Of a DNA stretch of 64,000 nucleotides, positions 1 through 14,300 are shown one piece after another. Source of the stretch: Hybos culiciformis (taxonomy: Eukaryota; Arthropoda; Insecta; Diptera; Hybotidae). Location: contig OZ023273.1 in NCBI GenBank assembly GCA_964007475.1, forward strand, positions 57,679,834-57,743,833. Reading direction: 5' to 3'. Below the pieces are notes generated by a model that saw nothing but the letters and a program-made list of their open reading frames with translations, ran no database searches and was not told the origin of the DNA. Within the stretch, counting starts at the first letter, position 1. Each line of letters opens with the position of its first letter. Both the position numbers and the translations under genes were made by a program.

Positions 1-13
1 TGTGTATTTTTAG

Positions 14-59
14 CCGGGACGACCCTAACCGTAGCTCCCTACCCAAAATTTTTCGTCAG
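14..59 (+). other. Possible micro-exon at the window edge (weak)
   Basis: A 46-base block, much richer in G and C than its surroundings, is bounded by an acceptor-like TTTTTAG before it and a donor-like CAG|GTAAAC after it. Two of three frames are open; one would give 15 residues beginning RDDPNRSS and the other 14 residues beginning GTTLTVAP. No partner exon is visible because the window starts here. It could equally be a repeat fragment. Splice-like flanks and composition are seen; the exon call is inference. Confidence 0.15.
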
Positions 60-3000
60 GTAAACATTATTTCATCCGAGCTACCTATTTTGAAAAAAAA
101 AAATTTAATTTTAAATAATTTGTAAACGAAAGATTTTTAAAAAATAATTTGAACCATCAAATTTTTCGTGCCAAATTATTTTGTTTTTAGTATTGAAACG
201 TCAAAAACCATGTCGCTTTTTTCGAATTCGAATGTCGAATAAGTCGAAAGAAAATGAAATTTTACCCCCTACAGAATTACTCATTTAAGTTTCAGCATTG
301 TAAACCAATTTTTTTCTGTATGAAACTACAAACTAAAAAGTTTTAAAATAAAAATTACATCTCTTTAACTAATAAGTTTATTTGATTGTTAAGCATATAA
401 ATAGTTTTTGTAATTTTGTTTCAAATATTATTTTCGTTCGCAAAAAATGTTGATGTCCATAGAAACCTCTCCATTTTACCTAATGAGTTTCTCCCTCTTA
501 GTTAAAGAATGTAAATTTATCATAAATACATTATATATGTGCACTCGATCAAGTACATAACATTTAGATTGTTATATGTAACCATCAAAATATTCAAACT
601 TTAAGATCAAGACAGCTGAGCTCGTTCAAAATGTTAAGTCCATTATAAAGACAAAAAAATATAACCTTAATGAATATTTGAAAAAAAAAATAAATAAAAT
701 TAAATATTCGCAACCGTTGAAATTTTTTTTATTAAAGTAAAAAAAAAGCATTCTAATGATTTCACATAAACTTATTAAACTGTATACACATTTAAACATT
801 TTGTATAAATATTAGCCAATATTATTTCAAAACTAAAGTAATTTTTCATTCATTATTAACCCCAATGGAATCTAATTTTATTTTTTTTTTTATTCTTGAT
901 TAAATAAAAGTAGAAATATATATTTAATATTATGATGTTATTGTATTTTATTAATAAAGATTTCCGCGTTACAATCACAACAATTTTTCTCTAACAGGAT
1001 TCACCAGACAGTGTTATAAAAGATTCTTTTGATAAACATCATCATTATATCGCACATTATCCTTGAAAATTGTAACAGACTCTCTAAGGAGCTTTTCAAT
1101 CTACTCTTGTATACTTTGTGAACAAAAAAAAATATATATATATTTCTAAAAAATTTTACTTTCATGTACTCTTTTATTTTTCATCACAATTATTATTTTT
1201 ATTTCATTTAGATTGAACATAAATCTAAAAAATAGAATTATAAGTTACAGGATATGAACGCATATTTGTGTAAAAAGTCCTGTAAATATTGGATTTGGTC
1301 AAACTGTCAATCGTTAACGAAAATTATGTTAAATATTGCTCTTTATGGTAGAAAAAACAATTTCATGTCAGTTTTTGGCAAAATTATACAACTGTACATT
1401 CATTTTTGTTAATACAGAAATGATAGTTTTTAGGTGCGAAGATGACTAATTTTTTTACCTTATTCTACCATACTTTTTAATTATTTCAACAAATTCAGAA
1501 AAATTATAAATAACTTCGATAAAAATTACAAAGAAAATAATTCAAAATTTTACAAAATATAAAAATAAAGACTAACTATTTACTGTGCGTGGTTACGGAT
1601 TAAAAAAAAGTTACCGCAAGAAGACAGTGAAAAAATACACAAATTCAGTACTCAGGATGGTGATTTAACTACCAATTCAGTGTACTTTATACAATAATAT
1701 ACACCCCCAATGCACAGCCAACATACATTATTAAAAGGCTGAAACAAACTTAAAACTGAAAAAGTTCCTTAAATACCATCTAGAACTAATACAGTTTTTA
1801 GTTAAAGAGTTCGTTCTAGCCTTGCTGCGGTCATTCTTTTTGAGTTTTTGTGGGCTTGTTTTAAGCGAAAAGTTATGAAATTCTTTAGAAATGATCGAGG
1901 AAGTCCACTAAAAATACAAGAATATGATAACTGAATGTAAAAGAATGTACATATATTCAAAGTTTCTGCAGGGACATTGAGTCACGATTCCCAGCAGTAT
2001 TCATATATGAATTGTTATATATTCCGTCTAAGGTTCAAGTACAAAATTTAAGTTAATAATAATAATGTGGATTTCTTTATTCGAACTCCATTAAAAAATT
2101 ATAAATGTAGTAAGTCTTTTAGACTTCTTGATATTCTCTTAAACGATATATAAATTTTTGGCAATGATTATGTTTTTTTTTTATTATTATTATTTTTATA
2201 AAATGTTCTATATAATAAAGAGGAATAAAATTTTTTTTTTTTTATAAGTGCGATTATGTCATGATAATATGAATAGAAGAAGGAATTTGTTATTCCCTTC
2301 CGGGTATACATATAAATAAATACATATATATAGATAATGTATACACAATATAAAGAAAATTGAAAGATATACAAAAATCCTTGTTCCAAAGAATCTGTTG
2401 TATAAAATTGTCTCGTTGATGTTATTCTTTTTTTTTTCTTTTTTTTTTTTTGCTCAGTTATTATATTATAATATGTTTTCATTGCCAGATTAATGTCTCC
2501 CCCTTTTCTAGACTAAATATATTTATTTGAAAAATGCGTGTGATAATTTCGTTTGTGCAAGGACTTCTTGCGAATAAATTTTCCTTAAGGAATTTTATTT
2601 TCGCATTGATTGTTTAGAATAGAAAAAAAAATGTCCTTGATTTAAAGAAAATAGGATAAAATGATTAATTTTCTATACATTATAATATACATAGTAAATG
2701 TGTACATAAACATATATATTATTATGTATGTATGTATGTATGTATGTGCAGCAAAGGCAATAATTACATGTACTGAATTACTATGCGTTAAGACTATTAA
2801 TTTATTGTATTACAAAAAATTTATGTTAGAAGATACTTATCGAAAACTATATATAATAATGAAATTCATTACATTAATTCTATGTTAAATTTCAATTTTT
2901 TTTTTTCATTATTAATGAAATATAGGCGGGTACAGTTAATTGGTATTAATGAAGTTAAAAAGATATTTTACAAAGTTCAGACTATATACTTTAATTCTCT

Positions 3001-6000
3001 AGAATTCGAAAGCTAAAATTAGCATATTAAAGTTTTACAAAATAAAATAATCTTATTGATTTAATTTTGAAATTTTTTATTGAAATTTTCTCTTTTTTAA
3101 AAACGTTGTTATGAAAATCTGATAAAACTGAAGAATTTCTATGTTGTTTGTGCCAATATTTTGCTTAGAATCATTTTAATGCCTTTGTGAAAATGAAGAT
3201 TCGATAAAGAAGGATAATTTAGTACTATAACTTAATTGTCTCCAATCTAAGTTAATTTTTTTATAGATATATGCTTTTAACTCTACAGCCCTTGAAGCTC
3301 TGAACTGAAAACTACATATGTATATCTAGTGTTTGTTATTTCCATTAAGTATACAAAGATAACTGAATTAAAAACATCTTATTTTGATCGTTATACACGC
3401 TTCCTCATCTCTGAACTGAAATGCTTGGAAAGTCTTAACAGAATTAAGATTAAGCTATAATATAATTTTCGCACAAGAAAGGATATATTTTGTGCACATA
3501 ATTTATATTTTAGAAAATCTTATATTATCTCTTTTTTTATAAGGAAGTGATAATTTATTCTTTCTTATAATTATTATATCACGGTCGTGCACTGAAAAAA
3601 AAAACTCGGTGGATAATCAGCTGTAAAATAGCTCATAAATTACAACTAAAACTTTTGATATTTTCTGGCAGTAAAATGTCGCATTTATTGTGAAAATAAA
3701 TAATTCGTCTCCAAATTAGTGCTTATCAAATGAATTGAAGCAAAAGCTGCAATTCTAAAAATAAAGTTTTTACTGTTTTTTCTAACAAAAAATAAATTAC
3801 TAAATATATTTTTGAAAACAAAATGAGTTTTTATGCCTAGTTTTGCTATAATTCACTTGAAGAGATATTATTAAAAAGTAAAAACTGCAGTATTTTTGCT
3901 TGCTTTGACAAAAAGTTAACTTTGGTAAGCTCGTCCATTTAACTTTTATTCATAGCAGGGAAATACAGAAAACATATCTGCTGCATATATCTTTTTTTCA
4001 GTGTATGGTTAATATGTATGTGCAGTAAATTATGTACTTTAAAAAACAGTTCTAGGGATTTTATAAAACTTCGTGTTTTTTTTAACGTGGTTGTAATAAT
4101 AAAAAATATAACTGAACCTACCTTACAAAAATTAAGGGGCTTTCTTTTTACTGACATTTTTTATTGTATTAATTTGGAATGTAAACATAACATTTTCTGA
4201 TCTCTTAAGATTTAACTTTGCTGAAATGGTACGAGCAAACTATTAAATATTTTCTGCAATATTTATCTTTATACTTATAATAGTAAAATAAAATGAGAAG
4301 TTTGAAATAGATATTTTGCATTAAAAGAAAATTAAAAATGGGATTAACAACACATCAACAAAAATAGGATTAATTATAAAAATTAGAATACCAAAATATT
4401 TAAGTTAGAGCTTAGAGGTTCCCAATTCTCATTAGTCATTATTTATGCTCATTTTATATTTAATTCAATTTAATTTATTATTATTATTATAATTATTATT
4501 TATTAGCTAAATAAATTTACGCTGATGTAAACTTTAAATTAAAGCTCTTATTTAATTTTATTTATTCTATATAATTTCAAATTTTCTTAAATGTTTAAAA
4601 GTCAACAACTTTGGTTACATTTTATACATATATAAAATTCATTTTTTAAATAACAAAAATCATCCTTATATTGGTTTTAAAAGTCTAAATTCTAAATCTA
4701 AAAAATCAAATGGTCGTAAAATATTTTTTATGACTGTACTATTCTTATATTTTTGAGGTTGACGATAATAAATATGTAAGATTTGATTTGTACAAACCCT
4801 TTTTTTTTTAAACATTTTATGCACTTTTAATTGGAAAATCGAAAATTTCTATTTTAGATTAATTTGAAGTAATTTTTCTATTAGCAGAGGGATTCGTCTG
4901 ATTTTTATTTGATACACATTTTTAATTTATGGTGCGTTTAGTATTTCAGAAATGTTTGGCTGCTGAAAAAGGAAAAAAAAAGAAAGTTTATTTAGTTTTT
5001 TAAAAACTACTGAAGCAATAAATTGCGATTTGAAATTAAATTAAGGGTTTCAATACTTAAGTATAAAAGCAGATAAATTTAGAAATCTTTCTTTTTGTTT
5101 TAAATTTACCAAAATTTCTAACAGAATTCAATTAATTTTTTTCCAATTTTAGAATTAACCTTTTTGATAGAATTTAGTTTTACAAGTTATTCTCTCAATT
5201 AGATCTCACATCTAAAAAAATTTCAATTTTCTGGAGTTACCAAATGAAAATGAAACAATTTCTAAAAAAATTTAAATCTAGTTTTGTATTCAAAATTTCA
5301 AGGAAAAAAGTGTTACATTATTTCAAATCATACAAATCTTATAAGTATACATATATGTGTAATTATTATTTTAATGCTTGTACATTATGTAGAATGTATA
5401 TAATCATGTTTGTATCTCCTATATAGATTTAATTTTTATCATATTAAAAATATCAAATTATTAATGTTGACATATAAAAATGCATATAGCTTATTCATCG
5501 GACATGTTAGTGAGAATTTTAGGCCAAGTTAAATGAAATTTTTCAAAAAAAAAAACAAAACAAATTCATTAGAAAATTGTAACGTTTATTTATATTATTA
5601 CAAAAAAAAATTATATATTTTAACCTTTATAGAAAACTTGCTCACGTGCATTTTAATTGTCACATTAACAAAATTTTTATGGGAAAGTTTTTCGTGTCTA
5701 TTTTTTTAATTCAATGATAATACTCAAAATTTTAAATTACCAAAGAAGAAAACAAAATAAAAATGTAATCACGCATTATGTTATCGTAAGGCGCATAATC
5801 ATCAATTTAATATAAAATAAAATAATGTACACAAAATATATAATGCGCGGTAACTGACACACTGCTGCAATATTTTATTTAAACTGTTTTTTTTTCTTCG
5901 ATAAAAAACATTAATTTTATTAAATTATAAATTAAATTTTCTGGCTTAAAAATTTTAAATTTTACGAATAATGTAAAATTTCATAAATCAAATATGAAAT

Positions 6001-8320
6001 TTCTTTCACCGCTATTCGATATAATATACTTTTATAATTCCTACATACTACTAACAATTCCCATCGAAATCCAGTTGAAGATTCCGTTTAAGCATCAGTG
6101 TGGAACGGACAGCAGACTTACAGAACTATACATTTTAGAATTTTGTTTTTACAATTTGTCGAAACTAATCATTTTAATGCGTTTTCATATTGATCAAATT
6201 CCCAATATATATGAAAGATCTTAACATTATTTCAAGAAAATTCACAATCCAATTAAATTGAATGAACTGTACTATTTCTTAACGTGATGTTAAACTTCCA
6301 GGTATTAATATTCATAATAACTCATTATTATTACAATCAAGAATGGGAAAATTTTAAAAGTAAATAAATTTTATTATCTGAGTCACTGTAAAACTATGTC
6401 AAACACCTTTGTATCCATGTTGTTTACCATTTTATAATAATAATAATTATTTTCTTATAATAAATTTTAATGTTTGACCAATGCTACTATTAATTTTTTT
6501 TTATTTATTTCTTTTAACGATGAAAAACTTTCTTTTCTTGAGAAATGAAAATATTTTAAATTTATTTACATTATTAAAGTCCTCTACGTTGTTATCGCGT
6601 GTTGTGCACACATTTTTTTTTTTTGTTTAAATCAATGACAAAATTTTGTTGTGACTGTCTTTGATTCAAACACAATTTTCCTACATCTAATATTTATACC
6701 TAAATTATTCTTTAACTTTTATTTCATTTATTCTTTTCCTTAATCGAAGCGATTCCTGAGCATTTTATCTACAATTTTTTTTAAACCAATCCTTTTTAAT
6801 CTGCGGCCAAAAGTAAAAGCTCTTGCGGTTGAAATGATAGTTTAGTGAATGGAACATAAAACAGCAAGGATCAAAACAATTTTTTTTTCTATGTAGCAAA
6901 ATTATTTTATAAAATAAAACGATTGAAGGGAAATATATAATGAGAACTGAAAAATTATTAACTTTCCTCCTTTGTTTTATCGATAAGGCATCAGATACTC
7001 ATGGCTTGAGGGCCAAACACTCTTGAGGAACAACAGTTGAAGAAAATGCAAAAATGAACATTTATATAATCATGACAAGTTTTAATGTTTGATTATAACA
7101 AATATATTATGTATATAGTTAATGTGAAAACAAAAGCCCACAGACGACTTAAAAAATTCAGAAATGGGAAACCTAAATGAGTCATCCAAATTGTTTTTCC
7201 GAAATTAATGAGTGCTAATTTCAATATTTCAAAAATATGTTATTGTTTTCTATCCATAGAGTTTTTTTATTATTGTTGATTTTAGTTTTCATCTATCTTT
7301 TCGATCCTCTGATTCTTAATATAATAATAATAATAAATTTTTCTAATTAATTTTTTTGTTTTCATAATATATACATAATTATTCATAAATCAAATAATGA
7401 TAAAATTAGAATAATACAATTTAAGATATGTGCCGAACATCTGTGTAATTTTTACTATATTCAAGTTAATGGAACTCATTTCAATCTAATAAATTTCTAT
7501 ATAGTGTATATTCCTTCACAGAATTATTATTTCTATAAGGATTTTCATGAAAATCAATTGTTTTTTTTTTTTTCTCATTCCAATCATCAATAAAACCATC
7601 CCACAGTAATGCTGCTTGAATTCAAATATCAATAATTTTTTCATTATGATTCATTTCCATTTTGATACATTTGATTTTTATGAACAAATTTATTAATATA
7701 AAAATGAAAGAAAAATAGTATGTATACATAAGTAAGTATATATAGTATCGTAAGAAAAACCTGTTAATTAAATATTTGTTTTCATGATTTTGTTTCAATT
7801 TTATGTTTCCACATGGTAGTCCGTATGTCCTTCAAAATTACAAAACGTTTGTTTCTTTTTCTAATCATACTTTCAATATTATTATAATGTTCATTTTGTC
7901 GTGTTTATTTTTGTTTCTTTGATACAGACGATAGAATAGTAATCTTTTGTTATTTGTGTAAAAAAAATTTTTCTACTCATTAAGCCTAAAATTATTATAT
8001 GAAATGAAAGATAGACTTAACATCTAAACTTAAAACTTAAACTCGGTGTGTAGTGACTAAAGGTATATTGAGAATAGATTTAGTCATCATCCCTTCTTTA
8101 CTTCATGCCCTTTTTGCAATAAGAACACTCAAAACTTACTTTATGCTACTTTTATGTTATGTCTCATCCACCTTTAGTCAGCGTAACTCATCAGTGGTAT
8201 TAATTACGGCTTAATATAAATATCTTTAAAAGTTACATTTGATGCCTAAAAACACAATTAATTTTATTGAATATCAGGTTTATTTAAAAAAAAAGGTAAG
8301 TAAAAATATAATAAACTTAC
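60..8320. other. Gene-free AT-rich stretch
   Basis: No open reading frame here resembles a known protein or has a credible splice structure. The short frames at about 2.2, 2.7, 4.0, 5.2 and 6.0 kb are made of low-complexity Phe/Ile/Lys/Asn/Tyr codons, as expected from AT-rich DNA. Many A and T homopolymers of 8 to 12 bases are present. It may be intergenic or a long intron; the sequence does not say which. Confidence 0.6.
2723..2746. repeat. (ATGT)n microsatellite
   Basis: About six uninterrupted ATGT tetramers. A simple repeat with no visible functional context. Confidence 0.9.
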
Positions 8321-8324
8321 ATTG

Positions 8325-8440
8325 TGAATCGTCACGGTGTAGTAGTAATATTGACATTATCCTATGGCATGTTCGGTCCTGGGTTCGATTGTAATTGTCC
8401 AATTGAGCTTATTGTTGTGTTTTTTTTTTGTATATATGTA
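8325..8440 (+). repeat. Diverged tRNA-derived SINE-like copy 1
   Basis: Contains a box-B-like GGTTCGATT at 8382-8390 preceded by ATTATCCTATGGCATG, matching the same landmarks in the copies near 46.5 kb and 61.9 kb. An upstream CACGGTGTAGTAG lies where box A would be. The part 3' of box B has decayed relative to the other copies and runs into T-rich DNA. It is too divergent in stem pairing to be a tRNA gene. It is the oldest-looking of the three copies. Confidence 0.5.
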
Positions 8441-10576
8441 AAACTTAAGACATTACTAACTTAGCTTTATTTATAAAAAAAATAAAATTTTAAACATTTT
8501 ATTAATCTCATATGATTATGACTTTTTACATTTCAATTTAAATTAATTATTTAACTATTACACGTAATCCGTGTTGATAAGTTCTTGCATTTATTGGGGT
8601 ATTGTTTTGGTATTATGGATTTTCAATATGGGTGGTTGAATTATAAAGGGCGTTATTGCGAAAATTTCAGGATGTTGTCATTGATTTATTACTAATAATA
8701 TTTTGGCTTATGAAAAAATTAATAACGAACAAAGAAAAACAAAAAGAAATTCTATATATAATGTATAACGTTACGTTACACATTATGTTCTTATATTTAT
8801 GTTTATAAAGTGTATATTTTTCAAAATTGTATTATCGAAAAATATTCCGATAAGCCCATTTAAACTTTAACAACTTCTATTTAGATATTATTTAAAAGTT
8901 TACAACTTTTTTTTTATCAAACATCTTCAAATATTTTTTTACCAGAAAAGCTTAAAACATTACTCGGTCACTGCTAGAAATATTTAATTGTTAAGCCGTG
9001 CTATAAATTTCTATCAATCTTACAATTTTTTTAAAAATTACTTCTCTAATTTTTAAAAAATAAATTTAACAGAGAACTTGACCCCATCCCAATTACTGAC
9101 CTATCTAACATAATAATGATAACATAAAATTCTCTAGTAAATAGTTTCATTTTAAATTCTCTTGATCATATAAAGAACCAATATAAAGATATTCAGCCTA
9201 TAAAAGAATGTAAACAATAATTATAGTTAACTTATAATTAAGTAATCATGTCTGTCAAAGTTTGTCAACAATCTTAAATATTTTTCTAAAATGTTCAAAC
9301 TAATAACTAGAAGAATGTAAAACAAATAAATGGTAAACTTAAAGAAGAAAACTTTTATTATAAATGTGAGTTTGATCCTTTTTAGCTACTTTATTTTATT
9401 TAAATTTTAAGTTCAAACTATAACACGTATTTTAACACCAGAAAAAATGCCTTATTAGATTGTAAATTCTTACTTTTTTTTACTAAACTTATATGAGAAT
9501 TTCGAAAATCTTATAAATTTTAAGCAAATACATAGAAAATTCATTATGTATTGTACATATAAAGAACTAGCTACTTTTACAACAGAAAAGTTAATTAATT
9601 ATGCATTCACCGCAAAATCTGAAAAGTTCTAGATACCATACTATAATCACCAATCAAATAATATGAATTATTTTGAAATTAAAAAAAAAATATTAATTTT
9701 AAAATTAATATTTTTTTTTATTACCATTTCTATACAAATATATATATATATATGAAATAGTTTATATTCTTAATAGCAATTTTTGAATTCAAGTTATTAC
9801 CAAAAATTAAATTCTTAGAATTATTTTTATAATGTGAAAAAAAGAAGAAATATTCCTTCTTATAAATAGCATGCAATATATTTTATTTAATTAAAAAAAA
9901 AAAATCCAACATAAGAAAAAATCCCATTATCTCGCACACATCATAAAAAAAAATATTTTTCAAAAAATGAAATCAACAGGATAACCATTGAGGAATAATT
10001 AAAAAAAAAATAAAAAAGAATGATGCCGCACAAGAATTTCAGCATTAAGATTTTTTTAACCATAGTATAGTTTTCTGTAGAAATCACACACTATAGCTTA
10101 AATTTTTTTTTGAAATAACTCAAAACTACTTAAAATACCATGAATAACTATTGCAAAGTAAAGTTTCAAATGTTTGAGAGAATCATTCTTAATTTACCAC
10201 TTCGTTATTATATACCATTTACAAATAAAACAATTTTAATTGATATCCAAACTTCAGTTCGAAACCTTAGACACAATCGCGGTCTAACCGTTATTTTTAA
10301 GTTCCTCTAATCATCTATTTACACACTAATTTTTACCGGAATTCTTTAACCTTTTTGATAAAATTTAAAATTATATTAATCCTATATGAAAGTTAGGCCT
10401 TTGGATAGTTCAGTGTCTCTAACTCTAAAATTCTAAAATTCGAGGTGAAAGTGAACACAAATTAAAATAATTGAAATTGGTTTGCCAGTACATTAGTTAT
10501 AAGCACTTTAGTGGAGAAGGGACGAACGGAAATTTAATAAGATCATATAGTACGTTGTTTCAAAGTTGCTCATAAT
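8441..10576. other. Gene-free AT-rich stretch
   Basis: No supported gene. The only structure noticed is the perfect palindrome at 9682-9719 and short (TA)n runs around 9745. Confidence 0.6.
9682..9719. repeat. 38-base perfect palindrome
   Basis: A run of A, then TATTAATTTT, is followed directly by its reverse complement AAAATTAATA and a run of T, with no loop. It is made only of A and T, so chance formation in such DNA is easier than usual. It could extrude as a cruciform or be a slippage/foldback product. Confidence 0.8.
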
Positions 10577-11040
10577 CAGGGCCGGCTTAAACTGGAAGCG
10601 GTGGATGCAAAGCATCGGGGCGCCTCTTGTAAAGGGCGCTTGTAAAAAATAAAATTTTAGTCGCAAGAAAGATTAGTTGGTTTAGCAATGATATCGATTG
10701 AAAGTGATATATGCGACAAATTAGAAATACAAAATGTAATTGATGAATTTGCAAGTTTAAAAGCAGAAAAGTGAATATTTAGATTCTAGAATGATAGTTT
10801 TGTTTGTTTTTATACAAAATTTTATTCATCGTATGTTATATTACAGAATAATATTGTTTCAATAAAATAAAAAAATATGTAAACAAAATAAAACTTGTAT
10901 TTTAGTTGAAAAAGAATTATTAATTTTTTGATATATTTTTATTACAAATTTAACATTGCCAATTGAATTATTTTAAGTCCTAAAAACCAATAAAAATGGT
11001 CGTCTAAAATGAATTTCGCATCGGGGCACTACTAATGCTA
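10577..11040 (+). mobile_element. Truncated hAT-like element fragment
   Basis: The left edge starts CAGGGCCGGCTTAA, the typical terminal sequence of many hAT superfamily elements. The motif GCATCGGGGC occurs near both ends (about 10612 and 11018). No matching reverse-complement terminus and no repeated 8-base flank (left flank CTCATAAT) was found, so the right end appears lost or the copy is badly decayed. No transposase reading frame is present. Confidence 0.4.
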
Positions 11041-14000
11041 GAGAGTTTTTCTTAAAATCATTTTAACAGCAAATCGATTTCCAATCCTGATTATAGTTAT
11101 AAATAGTTTTAAATAATTTAACAACCTCACAGTTTGCGTTACACATAAACTTTGAGTACTTTAAAAATGGGACAAGAAATAAGATAAAAATTAAAAAAAA
11201 ATATATATATATATATATTCCACCACTACAATAAATTCGAAATGTTCCCACACTTGGAATACAATAGAAATTTAGGTGAAATTTTATTGTTAGGTTTATA
11301 TTTTTTTGTTATATAGGTACATACTACGTTTTGTGATTCAGATTTAGCAGGAATTATTTCTCAAAAAAAAAAAAACATATTTAAGGAAAGAACCATGGAA
11401 AAATAGAAAAAAAATCTATGTTATTCTTAAAGATTTTAATGTTTAGAAATTAAAATTATAGATTCAGGTGTACGAATTTCTATCAACCATCTAACGGTTT
11501 TATATTCACGTTATTTAAATCATATAAGCATAAAGAAAATAAACGAAATACAAAATAAACATAATTGTAATGTGTTATGGAAAAAAATTCTATGAGTTTT
11601 ACATAGTATCCCTATTTTTTTTATGCTTAAAATTCACCTGCACATCATTTTATATATAGTAAAGGATGTTAAAGATCAATTTACAATTTTGTATACACTA
11701 ATATTGCAAAAATTATACATATAACTGACAAAGCAAATTATATGCTAGGTTTTATTAAACAGTGTTACAGTGTTAATATCTTAAAATCAATTTACACCTG
11801 TCCTCATAATCTCTGTAAACTTTACCATTTCAACCTAATGTACGAACAGACTTAACATTGAGTTAACATACAAAGAAAAGCCTTACTTTGCTCGTCTTAA
11901 ATTATTTAATTTGACTTTGAACCTCAGAAACAGAAAAATTGTTTCTGAGGCGTAGTATTTTATGAGAAAAATTTTATTTTCAATAGGTGTCTAAGAACGT
12001 TACACCAAGCATAATTTGTATAAATAATTTTATATAAAATAAATTTATCATTCAGTATCACCCCATGGCTCAAACCAAGATGCCTAGAACCTCCAAATTT
12101 TGCACAAAGATTTCTTATATGAAATGCAAAGTTTTTTACGCAACTGGCTTTCATTTATTTTCAACCTATACCTAGAGTTAGCTCACCAATTACAATTATA
12201 CATTATGTATCTGATAATATAAAAATTTCTAAAACTTCAAACTTTAGTGTTAAGCGTGTCAGTGTCAACATAAGATTAATAAAGTAAGAATACATCTATT
12301 AAAGTTCTGTAAGATCTATAAAGAGTATCATCAATTTTTATTTAGCAATAAATTGCTTTACTAAAGATAGAAAATTATAAAAGTAAATATAAATAATTTA
12401 TTAATGTCAGCTTTTATAAAATTTTATTTGTCTAAAATTGGCGGTCGAATGAAAACAATGGTATCTATTTAATTAGATTTCATTAATAAAATGATATAAG
12501 CAATGTTTTTCGGGTTCTTCTTAAAAACTGTAAAAGATTTTTTTAATTAAAAAAGAATAGTACAAAATATATAGAAACTTAAAAATTAATCCAATTGTAT
12601 TCAGATATTGCATGTTTAAATTTTCTACTTATATTTTGTTAGATCCATTCATTTATCTGTCAAAAAGTCTTCTCTATTTTATTTGATAATTTTTAACATT
12701 CATGACTATTGTTTGTATTTTTATTTTTTGGAAAATCTATAATAAGTATACTTATTTATTTAACTATTGGACGAACTTATGAAAGAAGAATCTGTTCAAC
12801 GTTCCGTTAATGATTGAACTAATTCACACTATAAGAATTAAATTATAATAGTACATGTATACACCTTATTTTTTGTTTTATGATGATTGAAAATTTTTAA
12901 TTTGTCAAGTGCTGCATAACACCCAAAGCGACGTTAAAAAAGAATGCACGATGAATTAACTATTAACATAAACGAAAGCTTTGAAGCATAAAATCGATTA
13001 TTAAATTTAAAGTAACAATTGTGTTGGAATCTTCAAATTAATATAAATTTAGTGTTTGCAATTGAACTGTAAATCAAATCAAAATATTTAATATTATTTT
13101 CGAAAGGAAGATTTCGTTATATGAAGTTCCGAATCTTATCACATTTTCTGTATTTTAATATGAAAGCATGAAAAGTATGAGTTGGGTTTCTGATATTGCC
13201 AAATAGTCAATTACTACTATAATATTGTCGGAATTACTTAAACTTCCATATTATTTCATAAATTAGTTAAGATCTTATTTACGAAATCGTAATTATCGAT
13301 CACTTATTTCATCAGAGTGTAAGGTTTTGTTAGGCATTATTCAGGGAATCTATTTTGAGACCTTTCTTTGTATAATTTCTATTAATGACGTTAGGTTAAA
13401 ATTAACATATTCTTATTAATGAATTATTTCTGCATAATACTTTTCAGTCACTGAATTAAATATAATCCTTTAATGCATATTGAAATAGTAATGCCTTGCT
13501 GATTTAACTTACCTACAGTAATAATGGTCTTTTAAATTTTAATTATCCAATTTCGGTTTTAATGTTTTATACTTATCGTTTGAAATTTAAAACGATTAAT
13601 GGTCAAAGAAAAAAAGATAAAATAATACAATAATATAAAAAAAAAAAAATAGCTACGAAAATTGATAATAATTTATAGATTTAATTTATTATAAAAATAA
13701 GTTTTTTAATTATGTAAAAACTTTTAGGTCAAAGCGAAATTTTAAAACTTTTATTTTATTTTTCAAACACAACATAAGATATAATTTTAGTATAGTAAAA
13801 ATTAAAAACGTAAGTTACTTCAAAATATATTATATTATGTGAAAATACATATTTAAATGTGGCTGCTGTATGGAATGTAGAATTTGGCTCTCAAGAAATT
13901 TCAAAATTTTAGTTTAGATCTAAAGCGAATTTAAGAAATTTAGTATCTTTCACAATAAATTGCCTCTCAGAAAGAAAGTTAAATTGTTTTATATTGCTTT

Positions 14001-14300
14001 ATAATTTTTACATTTTTTTACATTTTAACTTTATTCGCAAATTATAGTTACAAATAATGATTTGATAGTTTAGTGAAACAATGATAATAAACTCTTCTTT
14101 AACATTTGTTCACAATAAATAAAAAAAAAGGTTCGAGATCCCACTTTAACTATCTTCATCACATGGAGGTGAGTACTATGTTGTGTTTACGTAAAGATTT
14201 TTTTGCTTCATTAGTAAGTTATATTTGTATTTTAATTTATCCATGTAAATCAAACTTAATGTACATATATATTGCAAAATGAGTCTACAATTCAATAATA
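11041..14300. other. Gene-free AT-rich stretch
   Basis: No supported gene. It contains (TA)n at about 11205-11218 and a short hairpin at 11922-11950. A 64-codon minus-strand frame at 11960-12154 does not look like a conserved protein. Confidence 0.55.
11922..11950. other. Perfect 11-bp stem hairpin
   Basis: CCTCAGAAACA is separated by a 7-base loop from its exact complement TGTTTCTGAGG. This is too short for a microRNA precursor and no element boundary is associated with it. The function is unknown. Confidence 0.7.

Noticed and set aside
8050..8185. Inverted GACTAAAGGT / ACCTTTAGTC pair
   Set aside because: Ten bases only, without a flanking duplication; not distinguishable from chance.
8381..8391. 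Possible tRNA gene from GGTTCGATT
   Set aside because: The flanks do not form a cloverleaf; shared tails with two other copies indicate a SINE-like family instead.
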